From assembly GCA_964498395.1 (NCBI GenBank), contig CAZCHE010000003.1, positions 124,001 through 188,000 of the forward strand: DNA of 64,000 nucleotides. The letters are read 5' to 3'. The notes beneath the pieces were generated by a model that saw only the letters and a list, made by a program, of their open reading frames with translations, ran no database searches and had not been told where the DNA came from. The position numbers and the translations under genes were made by a program. Below, piece by piece: positions 1 through 7,905 of the stretch (positions are counted from its first letter, which is position 1; each line of letters begins with the position of its first letter). The stretch is from Parapedobacter sp964498395. Its GTDB lineage: Bacteria > Bacteroidota > Bacteroidia > Sphingobacteriales > Sphingobacteriaceae.

Positions 1-1316
1 TGCTGCAAATCGTCAATGAGGTACTCGACTACAGCCGTATCATATCGGGCAAAATCGTCTTGGTCAATAAACCTTTTAATGTAAGCCGCTTAATAGATAA
101 TGTGATCGATGTGATGACTACCCAAGCGTACGCTAAAGGCTTGGATCTAGTCGTCAATACCCGCATCCTGGGTTCGGGGAATGTAACCGGCGATGCGTTC
201 CGTATTCGGCAGATCCTGTTCAATCTGTTAAGCAATGCGATCAAATTCACTGATCAAGGTAAGGTTACACTGGATGTCAGCACGGTGGTGTATGATGAAA
301 AAACAGAGCTGAATATCGTGGTGAAAGATACGGGCAAAGGGATTCCATCGGAAGACCTAGAGCGTATATTTAACGACTTCGAGCAATCGGAAAACGCTAA
401 TTCTGGCGTTCACTTTGGTAGCGGATTGGGCTTGAGCATCGTTAAAGCCATTTGCGATAGCATGGGGGGGCACGTTCGTGTAGAGAGTAAGAAGCGATTA
501 GGCTCAATATTCAAAGTCAACTTACCGCTCCAAACCGAAGCCGCCGTTATCACATCCCTACCTGAACGTGACGGGCTGGAAGCTGCTAAGCGTTTTGAAG
601 GTACCGTGTGGATTATAGACGACGACCGGTTGATACTAGGACTATGCCAGCACATCCTAGATAAACACCGTATTTCCTACAGGTGTTTCACCTCTCCAAA
701 GGACGTATTGGCGGCCGAATGGACACCAGATGTCAAAAACATCCTGATGGATATCCGCATGCCTGAAATGGATGGTACGCAACTCAATCGCGAATTGCGC
801 AGCAAAATCAACGCAGACAGCGTAAATATCTATGCTTGTACCGCTCAAGTATTGCCGGAGGAACAAGAGCATATTCTGGCCCAGGGTTTTGATGGATTAT
901 TACTCAAACCGTTCAAGGAAGCCGATCTGCTCGGACTGCTGGGGATTTCGCCTGCTATCCATGCACCCGACGCAAGTTTAGCTACCATCCAGCACCTTTC
1001 GCTAGGCGATGAAGAACAAACCAGCAAAATCATTGCATTATTTGCGAAAGATACCACCGCGGATGTGGCTATCCTAAAAGAATACTATCAACAACGCGAC
1101 TTGGCCAACGTGGAACTGCTGTCGCACCGACTTGCAGGCCGTACTGCCCAAATCGGTGGGGATAAAATTGCTTTCTATCTTCGGAAAATGGAAATCGACG
1201 CACGGAACGGGGAACTGCCACAAGCCGACGCATTTGAACAAACGATTACCCAACTGATGGATTTCGTGCAGCAATTGCAAATCCATACCCATCCCAATGT
1301 GGTGAGTATACCATAA
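1..1316 (+). CDS. Hybrid sensor histidine kinase/response regulator with C-terminal Hpt, 5'-truncated
   Basis: This is the 3' part of a hybrid kinase that autophosphorylates on His and relays phosphate through its own receiver to an Hpt domain. The reading frame is open from base 3, so the gene begins before the window. The first residues (LQIVNEVLDYSRI) are the end of a HisKA dimerisation helix. The ATPase domain follows, with N box NLLSNAIKF (about 222-248), G1 DTGKGIP and G2 GSGLGLSIV. A receiver domain starts near 605 (WIIDDDR) with its phospho-acceptor Asp in LMDIRMP (750-752) and the conserved Lys in LLLKPF. The C-terminus carries an Hpt-like helix, LLSHRLAGR, with its His at 1125-1127. 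The phosphate target is not visible here. The TTG at 60 is not a credible start because the domain is already under way. The sensing part is outside the window, so the signal is unknown. Confidence 0.93.
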   Translation, partial: LQIVNEVLDYSRIISGKIVLVNKPFNVSRLIDNVIDVMTTQAYAKGLDLVVNTRILGSGNVTGDAFRIRQILFNLLSNAIKFTDQGKVTLDVSTVVYDEKTELNIVVKDTGKGIPSEDLERIFNDFEQSENANSGVHFGSGLGLSIVKAICDSMGGHVRVESKKRLGSIFKVNLPLQTEAAVITSLPERDGLEAAKRFEGTVWIIDDDRLILGLCQHILDKHRISYRCFTSPKDVLAAEWTPDVKNILMDIRMPEMDGTQLNRELRSKINADSVNIYACTAQVLPEEQEHILAQGFDGLLLKPFKEADLLGLLGISPAIHAPDASLATIQHLSLGDEEQTSKIIALFAKDTTADVAILKEYYQQRDLANVELLSHRLAGRTAQIGGDKIAFYLRKMEIDARNGELPQADAFEQTITQLMDFVQQLQIHTHPNVVSIP

Positions 1317-1356
1317 GTATACTAACCAAATCCGTCTTAATATGCCTTAAGTTTAT

Positions 1357-1364
1357 TACTTTTG
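1357..1364 (+). promoter_or_regulatory. -7 promoter element TACTTTTG of mazG
   Basis: Exact match to the Bacteroidota -7 consensus TAnnTTTG, 19 bp before the ATG at 1383. No TTG is seen at the -33 position. It overlaps the in-frame TTG at 1362 and so argues that the protein starts at 1383. Confidence 0.5.
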
Positions 1365-1382
1365 TTGCAAAAAAAACACCAC

Positions 1383-2186
1383 ATGTCCCATACCCCTCCT
1401 CCACCCCAATCCACACCGGCAACCGCATTTGAACGCCTACTTACCGTATTGCACACCTTGCGAACGGAATGCCCTTGGGATCGAAAACAAACCATGGAAA
1501 CCCTGCGCCACCTCAGTATCGAGGAGATGTATGAATTAGGTGATGCCATTCTGGAAAATGACCTAAACGAGGTCAAAAAGGAGTTGGGTGATCTCATGAT
1601 GCACCTGGTGTTTTATGCTCGGATAGCCGAAGAGCAAGGTGCTTTTGATATTGTCGATGTACTCAATGGGGTATGCGAAAAACTGATCTCCCGGCATCCG
1701 CATATCTATGGTGACATCGACGTAAACGACGAGGAAGATGTCAAACGCAACTGGGAACAGCTCAAATTGAAAGAAGGCAATAAATCTGTACTCGGTGGGG
1801 TACCGCATTCATTGCCTGCGTTGGTCAAGGCATACCGCATTCAAGACAAAGTGCGCGGCGTAGGTTTTGATTGGGAGGAAAAACAACAGGTCTGGCAGAA
1901 AGTAGAGGAAGAACTGGCCGAATTCAAGCGTGAATTTGACGTCACCACTGCAGCGGCCATTGACATCGAGAAAGCAGAAGCTGAATTTGGCGATCTCTTG
2001 TTTTCATTGGTTAACTATGCCCGATTCATCGGCATCAATCCGGAAAACGCCCTGGAGCGCACCAATAAAAAATTCATCAAACGCTTTACGCACCTCGAGG
2101 CACGTGCAAAGGAAAACGGCCAGAACCTCAAAGAAATGACCCTAGCGGAAATGGATGTTTATTGGGAAGAAGCAAAAAAACTATAG
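1383..2186 (+). CDS. mazG: Nucleoside triphosphate pyrophosphohydrolase MazG
   Basis: MazG hydrolyses (d)NTPs to the monophosphate plus pyrophosphate and is regarded as a nucleotide-pool sanitising enzyme in the cytosol. The protein has the two tandem MazG helical domains. The first contains ECPWDRKQT followed by EEMYELGDAI and KKELGDLMMHLVFYA, and the second EAEFGDLLFSLVNYA; the acidic EExxE/ExxD residues bind magnesium. About 267 residues matches the E. coli enzyme (about 263). I chose ATG 1383 (MSHTPPP) over the upstream TTG at 1362, which lies inside the -7 promoter element. The 3' end overlaps the convergent desaturase gene by 6 bp. Confidence 0.95.
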   Translation: MSHTPPPPQSTPATAFERLLTVLHTLRTECPWDRKQTMETLRHLSIEEMYELGDAILENDLNEVKKELGDLMMHLVFYARIAEEQGAFDIVDVLNGVCEKLISRHPHIYGDIDVNDEEDVKRNWEQLKLKEGNKSVLGGVPHSLPALVKAYRIQDKVRGVGFDWEEKQQVWQKVEEELAEFKREFDVTTAAAIDIEKAEAEFGDLLFSLVNYARFIGINPENALERTNKKFIKRFTHLEARAKENGQNLKEMTLAEMDVYWEEAKKL

Positions 2187-3281
2187 CTCTCCATGCTGGA
2201 AGATATTCTCTCCCACCCCTTGTTTTTTCAATAGCACAAAATGGGAGCGCACGGCTTTAATCGCCGGATAGCAAGTGTAAGGCAAATCATATTCCTTCGC
2301 ATAGCGCTTTATAATGGGCGTGATATACGGATAATACGTATGTGAGACATGGGGGAACAAGTGGTGGGCGACGTGATGCGTAAATCCTCCAAAAAGGAAA
2401 TTGGCAATTGGGCTGTCCGCACTGAAATCCTTGGTAACCATCATTTGGTGTTCGGCCCAGGTCACATCCATTTTTCCATCGGGCGGCGGCAACGGGAAAA
2501 TCGCGGTTTCATCCACATGGGTTGAGATCAGCGCAATCACACCCAGCATACTACCGAATACATGCATACACAGCCATCCCAGCACCACGATATGCCAAGG
2601 CTGATGGAGTACCATTATCGGAACACCTACCAAATAAAACAAATTGAAGATTTTCGCCGCAAACAGCCTATAATATTCGATTCGGGGTATTTTCACGATC
2701 CGCTTCACATAATTATCTTTTGTTCCGAAGAAATCCTTGAAATCGCGGATAAACAACCAATTCAATGTATACAACGGATACAGCAGAAACATATAGATAT
2801 GTTGATAGCGATGCTGGTTAAGGTGCGGGCTATCCGGAAATATCCGCACCAAATCACTTTGCTTGATATCGGTATCCCAATGCTGTATGTTAGGGTAAGG
2901 GTGGTGCAAGAGATTATGCCGTTTTCCCCATAGCCAACTATTGCTGCCAAAGAACTCCAAGACATACATAAACCGTTGGTTATGTTTCCGCTTCTTGAAA
3001 ATCGCCCCATGCGCTGCATCGTGAAAAGCATTGATGAATAGCGTAATCATCGAGAAGCCCAACAAAATATAAAACAAAAACAGCAACAAAGTGTGGTTGC
3101 CAAACGCTAGCATGCACACATACAAACCTACATACAGGAAAAGCAACAGGTATGTTTTCAGTACATTCCGCTGCCGGATACGCCCATCTTTCAACACCGT
3201 CTCCTGCACTTCCTTCTGAAGTTTCTTAAAAAAATCATCCGGACCTGCTTTCTTGTATGTGGGCTTAATGAATCCTTCCAT
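2181..3281 (-). CDS. Membrane fatty acid desaturase (FADS family)
   Basis: Di-iron integral-membrane desaturase of 366 residues that would introduce a double bond into an acyl chain. All three histidine boxes are present: HDAAHG (HxxxH), HNLLHH (HxxHH) and HHVAHHLFPH (HxxHH). Hydrophobic pairs surround residues about 45-85 and 195-250. The third box starts with H rather than Q, so it is not the cytochrome-b5 front-end type by this motif; the position of the introduced double bond cannot be read from sequence. A TATTTTTG -7 element lies upstream on the minus strand (3312-3319), without a clear TTG. It is convergent with mazG. Family assignment is sure; substrate is not. Confidence 0.92.
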   Translation of the reverse strand: MEGFIKPTYKKAGPDDFFKKLQKEVQETVLKDGRIRQRNVLKTYLLLFLYVGLYVCMLAFGNHTLLLFLFYILLGFSMITLFINAFHDAAHGAIFKKRKHNQRFMYVLEFFGSNSWLWGKRHNLLHHPYPNIQHWDTDIKQSDLVRIFPDSPHLNQHRYQHIYMFLLYPLYTLNWLFIRDFKDFFGTKDNYVKRIVKIPRIEYYRLFAAKIFNLFYLVGVPIMVLHQPWHIVVLGWLCMHVFGSMLGVIALISTHVDETAIFPLPPPDGKMDVTWAEHQMMVTKDFSADSPIANFLFGGFTHHVAHHLFPHVSHTYYPYITPIIKRYAKEYDLPYTCYPAIKAVRSHFVLLKKQGVGENIFQHGEL

Positions 3282-3442
3282 ACATCATGTTCTTTTCATG
3301 GGTTAACCATACAAAAATAATAATTATTCCCGATAAGCAGCTGATGATGGCCAATCATTACATACGCCTTACAATCCTATGACAGCTATAATTCAGCATA
3401 ACCCCCCAAGTTAGCCAATAATTCCTTAATTTCGCAGCCAAT

Positions 3443-4438
3443 ATGGAAACAGTCTTAAGCGGTATCCGAAGTACCGGCAATCTACATTTAGGGAACTATT
3501 ACGGTGCGGTGAAAAACTTTGTACAGATGCAACACGAGTACAATTGTTATTTCTTTATCGCTGATCTGCACGCATTGACCACCCATCCCACGCCGGAGCA
3601 TCTGCATGCCAATGTTCGCCAGATCATTGTTGAATACCTTGCAGCGGGTATCGACCCAGAAGCAGCCACCATATACATCCAGTCTGATGTGCCGGAAGTC
3701 GCCGAATTATACCTGTATCTCAATATGAATGCCTATTTGGGTGAACTCGAACGGGCTACTTCATTCAAGGATAAAGTGAGGGCAAATCCGGACAATGTCA
3801 ACGCTGGTTTGCTGACCTACCCCGTATTGATGGCGGCAGATATCCTGTTGCATCGGGCCACCAAAGTACCGGTAGGAAAAGACCAGGAGCAACACCTGGA
3901 AATGGCGCGCACGTTTGCCAACAGGTTCAATCGGCTGTATAAAACCGAATACTTCCCCGAGCCTTTCGCGTTCTCGTTTAGTGATAAACTTGTCAAAATC
4001 CCCGGTTTGGATGGCAAAGGGAAAATGGGCAAATCAGAAGGGGAAGCCAATGCGGTCTACTTGTCTGACAGCCCTGAAACCATACGCAAGAAAGTGATGC
4101 GTGCGGTGACCGATAGCGGCCCTACCGCCCCCAATCAGCAAAAACCAGACGCCATCCAGAACCTGTTTACATTGATGGAGGTGGTCTCCAATCCGGATAC
4201 CGTGAAACATTTCGACGACCTATACAACAGGTGCGAAATCCGATACGGCGATTTCAAGAAGCAATTGGCCGAAGATATGATTGCAGCCACAGAGCCGGTT
4301 CGTACACGTATCCATGAAATTTCCAATGATAACGATTATATTAGCAAAGTGATTCGTCAAGGGAATGAAAAAGCGCGTGAAAACGCGAACAAAACATTGG
4401 CAGAGGTAAGAGAGATCATTGGGTTTAGGAGGTTTTAG
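3443..4438 (+). CDS. trpS: Tryptophan-tRNA ligase
   Basis: Class I aminoacyl-tRNA synthetase that charges tRNA-Trp. The HIGH-type signature is GNLHLGNY at residues 12-19, and the KMSKS loop is KMGKSEG near residue 195. The Rossmann core includes YPVLMAADILLH and VPVGKDQEQHLE, which is typical of TrpS. At 331 residues it is full length. The ATG at 3443 is preceded by TAATTTCG (3427-3434), one base off the Bacteroidota -7 consensus. The gene is followed by a low-complexity repeat and then the deoxynucleoside kinase. Confidence 0.97.
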   Translation: METVLSGIRSTGNLHLGNYYGAVKNFVQMQHEYNCYFFIADLHALTTHPTPEHLHANVRQIIVEYLAAGIDPEAATIYIQSDVPEVAELYLYLNMNAYLGELERATSFKDKVRANPDNVNAGLLTYPVLMAADILLHRATKVPVGKDQEQHLEMARTFANRFNRLYKTEYFPEPFAFSFSDKLVKIPGLDGKGKMGKSEGEANAVYLSDSPETIRKKVMRAVTDSGPTAPNQQKPDAIQNLFTLMEVVSNPDTVKHFDDLYNRCEIRYGDFKKQLAEDMIAATEPVRTRIHEISNDNDYISKVIRQGNEKARENANKTLAEVREIIGFRRF

Positions 4439-4535
4439 ATTTTAGACGTTAGACAACAGACAACAGACTTACGGGCTTTCCGACTTTCGGTCTTCCGAAC
4501 TACTTCGGACTTCCGTCTTCGGACTTTGGACTTAA
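4439..4535 (+). repeat. Low-complexity intergenic repeat (ttagaca / cttcggact type)
   Basis: The segment between trpS and the kinase is built of short degenerate units: ttagacaacagacaacagact, then ctttccgactttcggtcttccg and ttcggacttccgtcttcgg. It includes the small palindrome TCCGAA-ctac-TTCGGA. Related strings occur at 12455-12535, 18205-18290 and about 43165-43200, so it is a dispersed family within this window. No coding potential is visible. Confidence 0.6.
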
Positions 4536-4539
4536 AAAT

Positions 4540-5154
4540 ATGCACATTGCGATTGTAGGAAACATCGGAGCAGGAAAAACAACGTTGACCAAATTGCTGG
4601 CGAACCACCTGAAATGGGAACCGCAATTCGAAGCGGTGGATGACAACCCTTATTTGGAGGACTTTTATGGCGACATGAAACGCTGGGCCTTCAATCTACA
4701 GATTTATTTCCTCAATAGTCGCTTCAGGCATATCGTACAGTTGCAGGAGAAAGAGATCAACATCATCCAAGACCGTACGATCTACGAAGACGCTTATATT
4801 TTCGCGGAAAACCTCTATGATATGGGATTGATGAGCGCCCGTGACTTTGAGAATTACAGCAATATTTTTGAAAGCATCGTATCGTACATCAAACCACCAG
4901 ACCTGCTCATTTATCTTCGTGCTTCCGTACCTACGCTAGTAGACAATATCCAGTTACGAGGACGTGAATATGAGTCAGGTATCCGCTTAGACTACCTCTC
5001 GAAGCTCAATGCCAAATATGAAAAATGGATAAAAAGCTATCGCGAAGGCAAATTGCTGATATTAGACAAGGACAAGTTGGACTTTGCCAATAATCCAGAA
5101 GACCTGGGGTTCGTCCTCCAGAAAATCGAAACCGAACTGTTTGGCTTATTTTGA
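4540..5154 (+). CDS. Deoxynucleoside kinase (dCK/dGK family)
   Basis: Salvage kinase that phosphorylates deoxynucleosides with ATP; 204 residues, as usual for bacterial members. The P-loop GNIGAGKT is at residues 7-14, the DRTIYED motif at 78-84, and the Arg-rich lid RGREYESGI at 140-148. The family includes deoxyadenosine, deoxyguanosine and deoxycytidine kinases; sequence inspection alone does not decide the base preference. It stands alone after a repeat-filled gap behind trpS and is followed by an inverted repeat at 5166-5198. Confidence 0.9.
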   Translation: MHIAIVGNIGAGKTTLTKLLANHLKWEPQFEAVDDNPYLEDFYGDMKRWAFNLQIYFLNSRFRHIVQLQEKEINIIQDRTIYEDAYIFAENLYDMGLMSARDFENYSNIFESIVSYIKPPDLLIYLRASVPTLVDNIQLRGREYESGIRLDYLSKLNAKYEKWIKSYREGKLLILDKDKLDFANNPEDLGFVLQKIETELFGLF

Positions 5155-5165
5155 GTGACTTATTA

Positions 5166-5198
5166 ACCGTCATTTCTCACTCCGTTCGAAATGACGGT
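5166..5198. repeat. Inverted repeat with 10-bp arms (accgtcattt/aaatgacggt)
   Basis: Perfect 10-bp arms at 5166-5175 and 5189-5198 with a 13-base loop. No T-run follows on either strand, so a simple rho-independent terminator is not indicated. The gtcatttctcactccgttcg portion resembles, from memory, a dispersed intergenic repeat seen in many Bacteroidota genomes. It sits between convergent genes. Confidence 0.55.
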
Positions 5199-5241
5199 CA
5201 GCTTGGGAGGTGATTTTCGAGTTACCCTGAACTCACGTTAG

Positions 5242-6099
5242 CTAATTCTGAGTTAAAATCGCCCTAAAGTTCTTTACGCTCTGTGCCACATCGCCTGCAT
5301 TGTCTTCCCAGTTATGCTCGTATTCGGCAGAAATATTGCCTTTGAAACCCTGGCGCTTCAATTCGGCAATTACGCCCTCCACATTGCACACCCCGGTACC
5401 CCAATGGACATCGTGAGTTTTACGTGATTTCTCCGCCAAATCCTTAAAATGCAGGCTAACCAAATGCCCTTCATATTGTTTTAGGCACGCTACAGGATCC
5501 AAATCCGACCGCACCCAGTGGCCGATGTCGGCACAGGCACCTACGTATGCACTGTTAGCCTTGGCGATCGCATCCAGTACGATCTGCGGATTCCAGTAAT
5601 GTGAGGGTTCAGGGTGGTTATGGATACCTACCTTTATCTTATACTTCGTAGCCAACTGGCCGATCAACGGCAAAAACTCTTCATTGGGCTCTGAGTTGAT
5701 GACCTTAATGCCCATCGCCTTGGCAAACTCAAATAGTTGTTTCCATTCTTCTTCGGTATCACCATTAACTACACCAAAAGCACAGAGTTGTACTCCCCTT
5801 TTCTTTAATTCCTTCAAGATCGCTTTACGCTTGGAAGGTTCCATCTTATAATCCATCCGGCCTTCAATACCCCCTCCGATCTCCTGCCCATTGTATGCCT
5901 CCACCGATTTCAAGCCAGCACCGATGGATTTATCAACCGCCTCAAAAAAAGTAAACCGGTTGAAGGTGTACGTTTGGGCAGAAAGGTACCACCCCAATTT
6001 CTCCTCTGGCTGCTGTGCGTGAACCTTCTCTACTGATATCATACCAGCTGCAATGGCCATAAACCATACCAAAGCACTTGTTTTTACATACTGTTTCAT
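5242..6099 (-). CDS. Exported sugar phosphate isomerase/epimerase-like TIM barrel
   Basis: Xylose-isomerase-like TIM-barrel protein of 285 residues with a cleavable signal peptide (MKQYVKTSALVWFMAIAAG... ending near AHAQQ-type HAQQP), so it acts in the periplasm. Likely metal ligands of the family are visible: Glu in NSEPNEE, His in GIHNHPEP, Asp in ACADIGHW and Glu in SAEYEHN. Exported members in Bacteroidota have been linked to 3-keto-sugar chemistry rather than sugar-phosphate isomerisation; that is an inference here. It is the last gene of an apparent FKBP, aldo-keto reductase, TIM-barrel operon (38 bp after the reductase). Confidence 0.85.
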   Translation of the reverse strand: MKQYVKTSALVWFMAIAAGMISVEKVHAQQPEEKLGWYLSAQTYTFNRFTFFEAVDKSIGAGLKSVEAYNGQEIGGGIEGRMDYKMEPSKRKAILKELKKRGVQLCAFGVVNGDTEEEWKQLFEFAKAMGIKVINSEPNEEFLPLIGQLATKYKIKVGIHNHPEPSHYWNPQIVLDAIAKANSAYVGACADIGHWVRSDLDPVACLKQYEGHLVSLHFKDLAEKSRKTHDVHWGTGVCNVEGVIAELKRQGFKGNISAEYEHNWEDNAGDVAQSVKNFRAILTQN

Positions 6100-6137
6100 T
6101 ATCGTTTATAATCAAGTTAACAATCAATTTTCAATCT

Positions 6138-7034
6138 TCAACGATGTGCCTCATAGTGAAAGGAACGCACTGATTTGCGCAACAACTGCCGTTGGTCGTC
6201 TGACAACGGCCTAGCCTTTCGCAACGCACTTACCGCGTCATCCAACTGGGCGGATGTGCGGATGCCCAACGCGGCAGTAACCACCGCCGGATGCCCCCAT
6301 ACATAGCCCAAGGCCACATCTAACGTGGGTACACCAGCCTCAACAGCCACTTTTTCTACCGCTTTTGCCGCCCGCAGCACTTCACTATCCGTATATTGCA
6401 GGTAGCTATCGGGTGCTTTGCCTAGCAATAACCCTTGCGCCACCGCCCCCCGGCAAACCACCCCGATACCGTGTTCGGCGAGCAAATCCAGCACTTCCTC
6501 TTCTGGTCGATGATCCAACAGGCTGTATTGCATCATCACGCTCACGATATTGGAGCGTTCCACATATTCACGGATTACATTCGGACGGATGGATGAAAGA
6601 CCATACCACCGGATCTTGCCTTGCTGCTTCAACAATTCAAACGCTTCGATGGTTTCGTCGATGGGGTCTTCAATGGTTCCACCATGCAACTGATACAGGT
6701 CGATGTAGTCCGTCTTTAAGCGTTTCAAGCTCTGTTCTACACTTTTCAAGATGTAGTCCTTGCTGGGATTCCACTCCCAGCCGCTTCCATCTGCACGCCA
6801 TTGGTTGCCCACTTTAGTGGCAATAATCACCTCTTTTCGCATCGGCCTCAACGCTTCCCCAACATGCAATTCATTCAGTCCTTTCCGATATAAATCGGCT
6901 GTGTCGAAATAATTGATGCCTGATTCAGCAGCCCGGCGAAGGATTTGAACATTCGCCGCTTGGTTGTCGCCCAACGACATACAGCCGAAACTTACCCGGC
7001 TCACCATCAAATCCGATTTACCTAGTTGCTTCAT
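6138..7034 (-). CDS. Aldo/keto reductase
   Basis: NADPH-dependent cytosolic oxidoreductase, 298 residues. The catalytic tetrad is visible as Asp and Tyr in FDTADLYRKG, Lys in IIATKVG and His in LYQLHGG; the start LGKSDLMVSRVSFGCMSLG is typical. The physiological substrate is not determinable from sequence. Its ATG overlaps the stop of the upstream FKBP gene by 4 bp, indicating translational coupling, and the exported TIM-barrel gene follows closely. Confidence 0.92.
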   Translation of the reverse strand: MKQLGKSDLMVSRVSFGCMSLGDNQAANVQILRRAAESGINYFDTADLYRKGLNELHVGEALRPMRKEVIIATKVGNQWRADGSGWEWNPSKDYILKSVEQSLKRLKTDYIDLYQLHGGTIEDPIDETIEAFELLKQQGKIRWYGLSSIRPNVIREYVERSNIVSVMMQYSLLDHRPEEEVLDLLAEHGIGVVCRGAVAQGLLLGKAPDSYLQYTDSEVLRAAKAVEKVAVEAGVPTLDVALGYVWGHPAVVTAALGIRTSAQLDDAVSALRKARPLSDDQRQLLRKSVRSFHYEAHR

Positions 7035-7759
7035 TCGCCGTCCGTTGCACCCTCACCGCTATCATCCCTATCAATGGAGATCAATTCTACCTCAAAGATC
7101 AGCACACTATACGGAGGGATATCCGATCCGGCCCCTCTTGTGCCGTAACCCAATTCGTACGGGATGTAAAACCGATATTGTGATCCCACTGGCATCAATT
7201 GTAATCCCTCTTGCCAACCCGCTATGACACGTTCTAAGGGAAAAGTAGCCGGTTCGCCGCGGTCATACGAACTATCAAACACTTTTTCATCGGTTAACTG
7301 TCCTTTGTAATGTACGGTCACCACGTCTGTTAGGCCAGGTTTATCTCCGGCTGCTTCCCGCATCACTTCATATTGCAGACCGCTTTCCGTAGTGACAATA
7401 CCTGGCTTGGCCTTGTTCGCCTCCATGAATGATGTGGCGGCCTGAATAAAAACAGCGTCTCGCCTTTCGCCGGCTTCCATAATGGCCGTACTGATCAATT
7501 GATGTTGTTGTTCCTCGCTTAAGCTTAGCTCCTTTCCTGAAAAAGCTTCCGTTATTGCCTTCGCTAATAAATCGGCATCAATAGCATCCAATCCCGTACG
7601 CTTGAGATCCTGTCCAATGGACAGTCCAAAAGCGTATGCTACGGAATCTGCACGGGTTTTCAATACGACTCCGGTTGTACCATCACTCGCTTGTTGCGCC
7701 GCAGCAAACCCAATGTGCAACAATAGTACAAACCCCGACACCACGAAAGTTAATTTCAT
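7031..7759 (-). CDS. FKBP-type peptidyl-prolyl cis-trans isomerase, exported
   Basis: Periplasmic folding helper of 242 residues. A signal peptide covers about residues 1-22 (VLLLHIGFAAAQ). An FKBP N-terminal dimerisation region follows (YAFGLSIGQDLKRTGLD), then the FKBP domain from about residue 145: VTVHYKGQL, FDSSYDRGEPATF, VIAGWQEGLQLM and YGTRGAGSDIPP. This layout matches the FkpA/Mip type. It opens the three-gene operon and has a good promoter at 7792-7822. Confidence 0.93.
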   Translation of the reverse strand: MKLTFVVSGFVLLLHIGFAAAQQASDGTTGVVLKTRADSVAYAFGLSIGQDLKRTGLDAIDADLLAKAITEAFSGKELSLSEEQQHQLISTAIMEAGERRDAVFIQAATSFMEANKAKPGIVTTESGLQYEVMREAAGDKPGLTDVVTVHYKGQLTDEKVFDSSYDRGEPATFPLERVIAGWQEGLQLMPVGSQYRFYIPYELGYGTRGAGSDIPPYSVLIFEVELISIDRDDSGEGATDGE

Positions 7760-7791
7760 ATTCTATTCAATTTTTAGCTAATGTGTGAATT

Positions 7792-7822
7792 CAAACTTAG
7801 ATAAATTCCCTCTTATATGCAA
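7792..7822 (-). promoter_or_regulatory. Promoter of the FKBP operon (TTG-N20-TAAGTTTG)
   Basis: On the minus strand TTG (820-822), a 20-bp spacer and TAAGTTTG (7792-7799) match the Bacteroidota housekeeping promoter exactly. The -33 element lies inside the left arm of the inverted repeat at 7801-7853. Confidence 0.65.
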
Positions 7823-7853
7823 TTCAATCGTGTTGCATATAGAAGGAATTTAT
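7801..7853. repeat. Two-block inverted repeat between MFS and FKBP genes
   Basis: Outer arms ATAAATTCC (7801-7809) and GGAATTTAT (7845-7853) and inner arms ATATGCAA (7815-7822) and TTGCATAT (7833-7840) pair, separated by a short unpaired bulge and a 10-base loop. It overlaps the -33 element of the FKBP promoter. It could be an operator or the AT-rich 3' structure of the MFS transcript. Confidence 0.55.
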
Positions 7854-7905
7854 CGGTCTCTCCTCTGCCATTGAGAGATAACTTTTATGGAGGAAATATA
7901 CGCAC

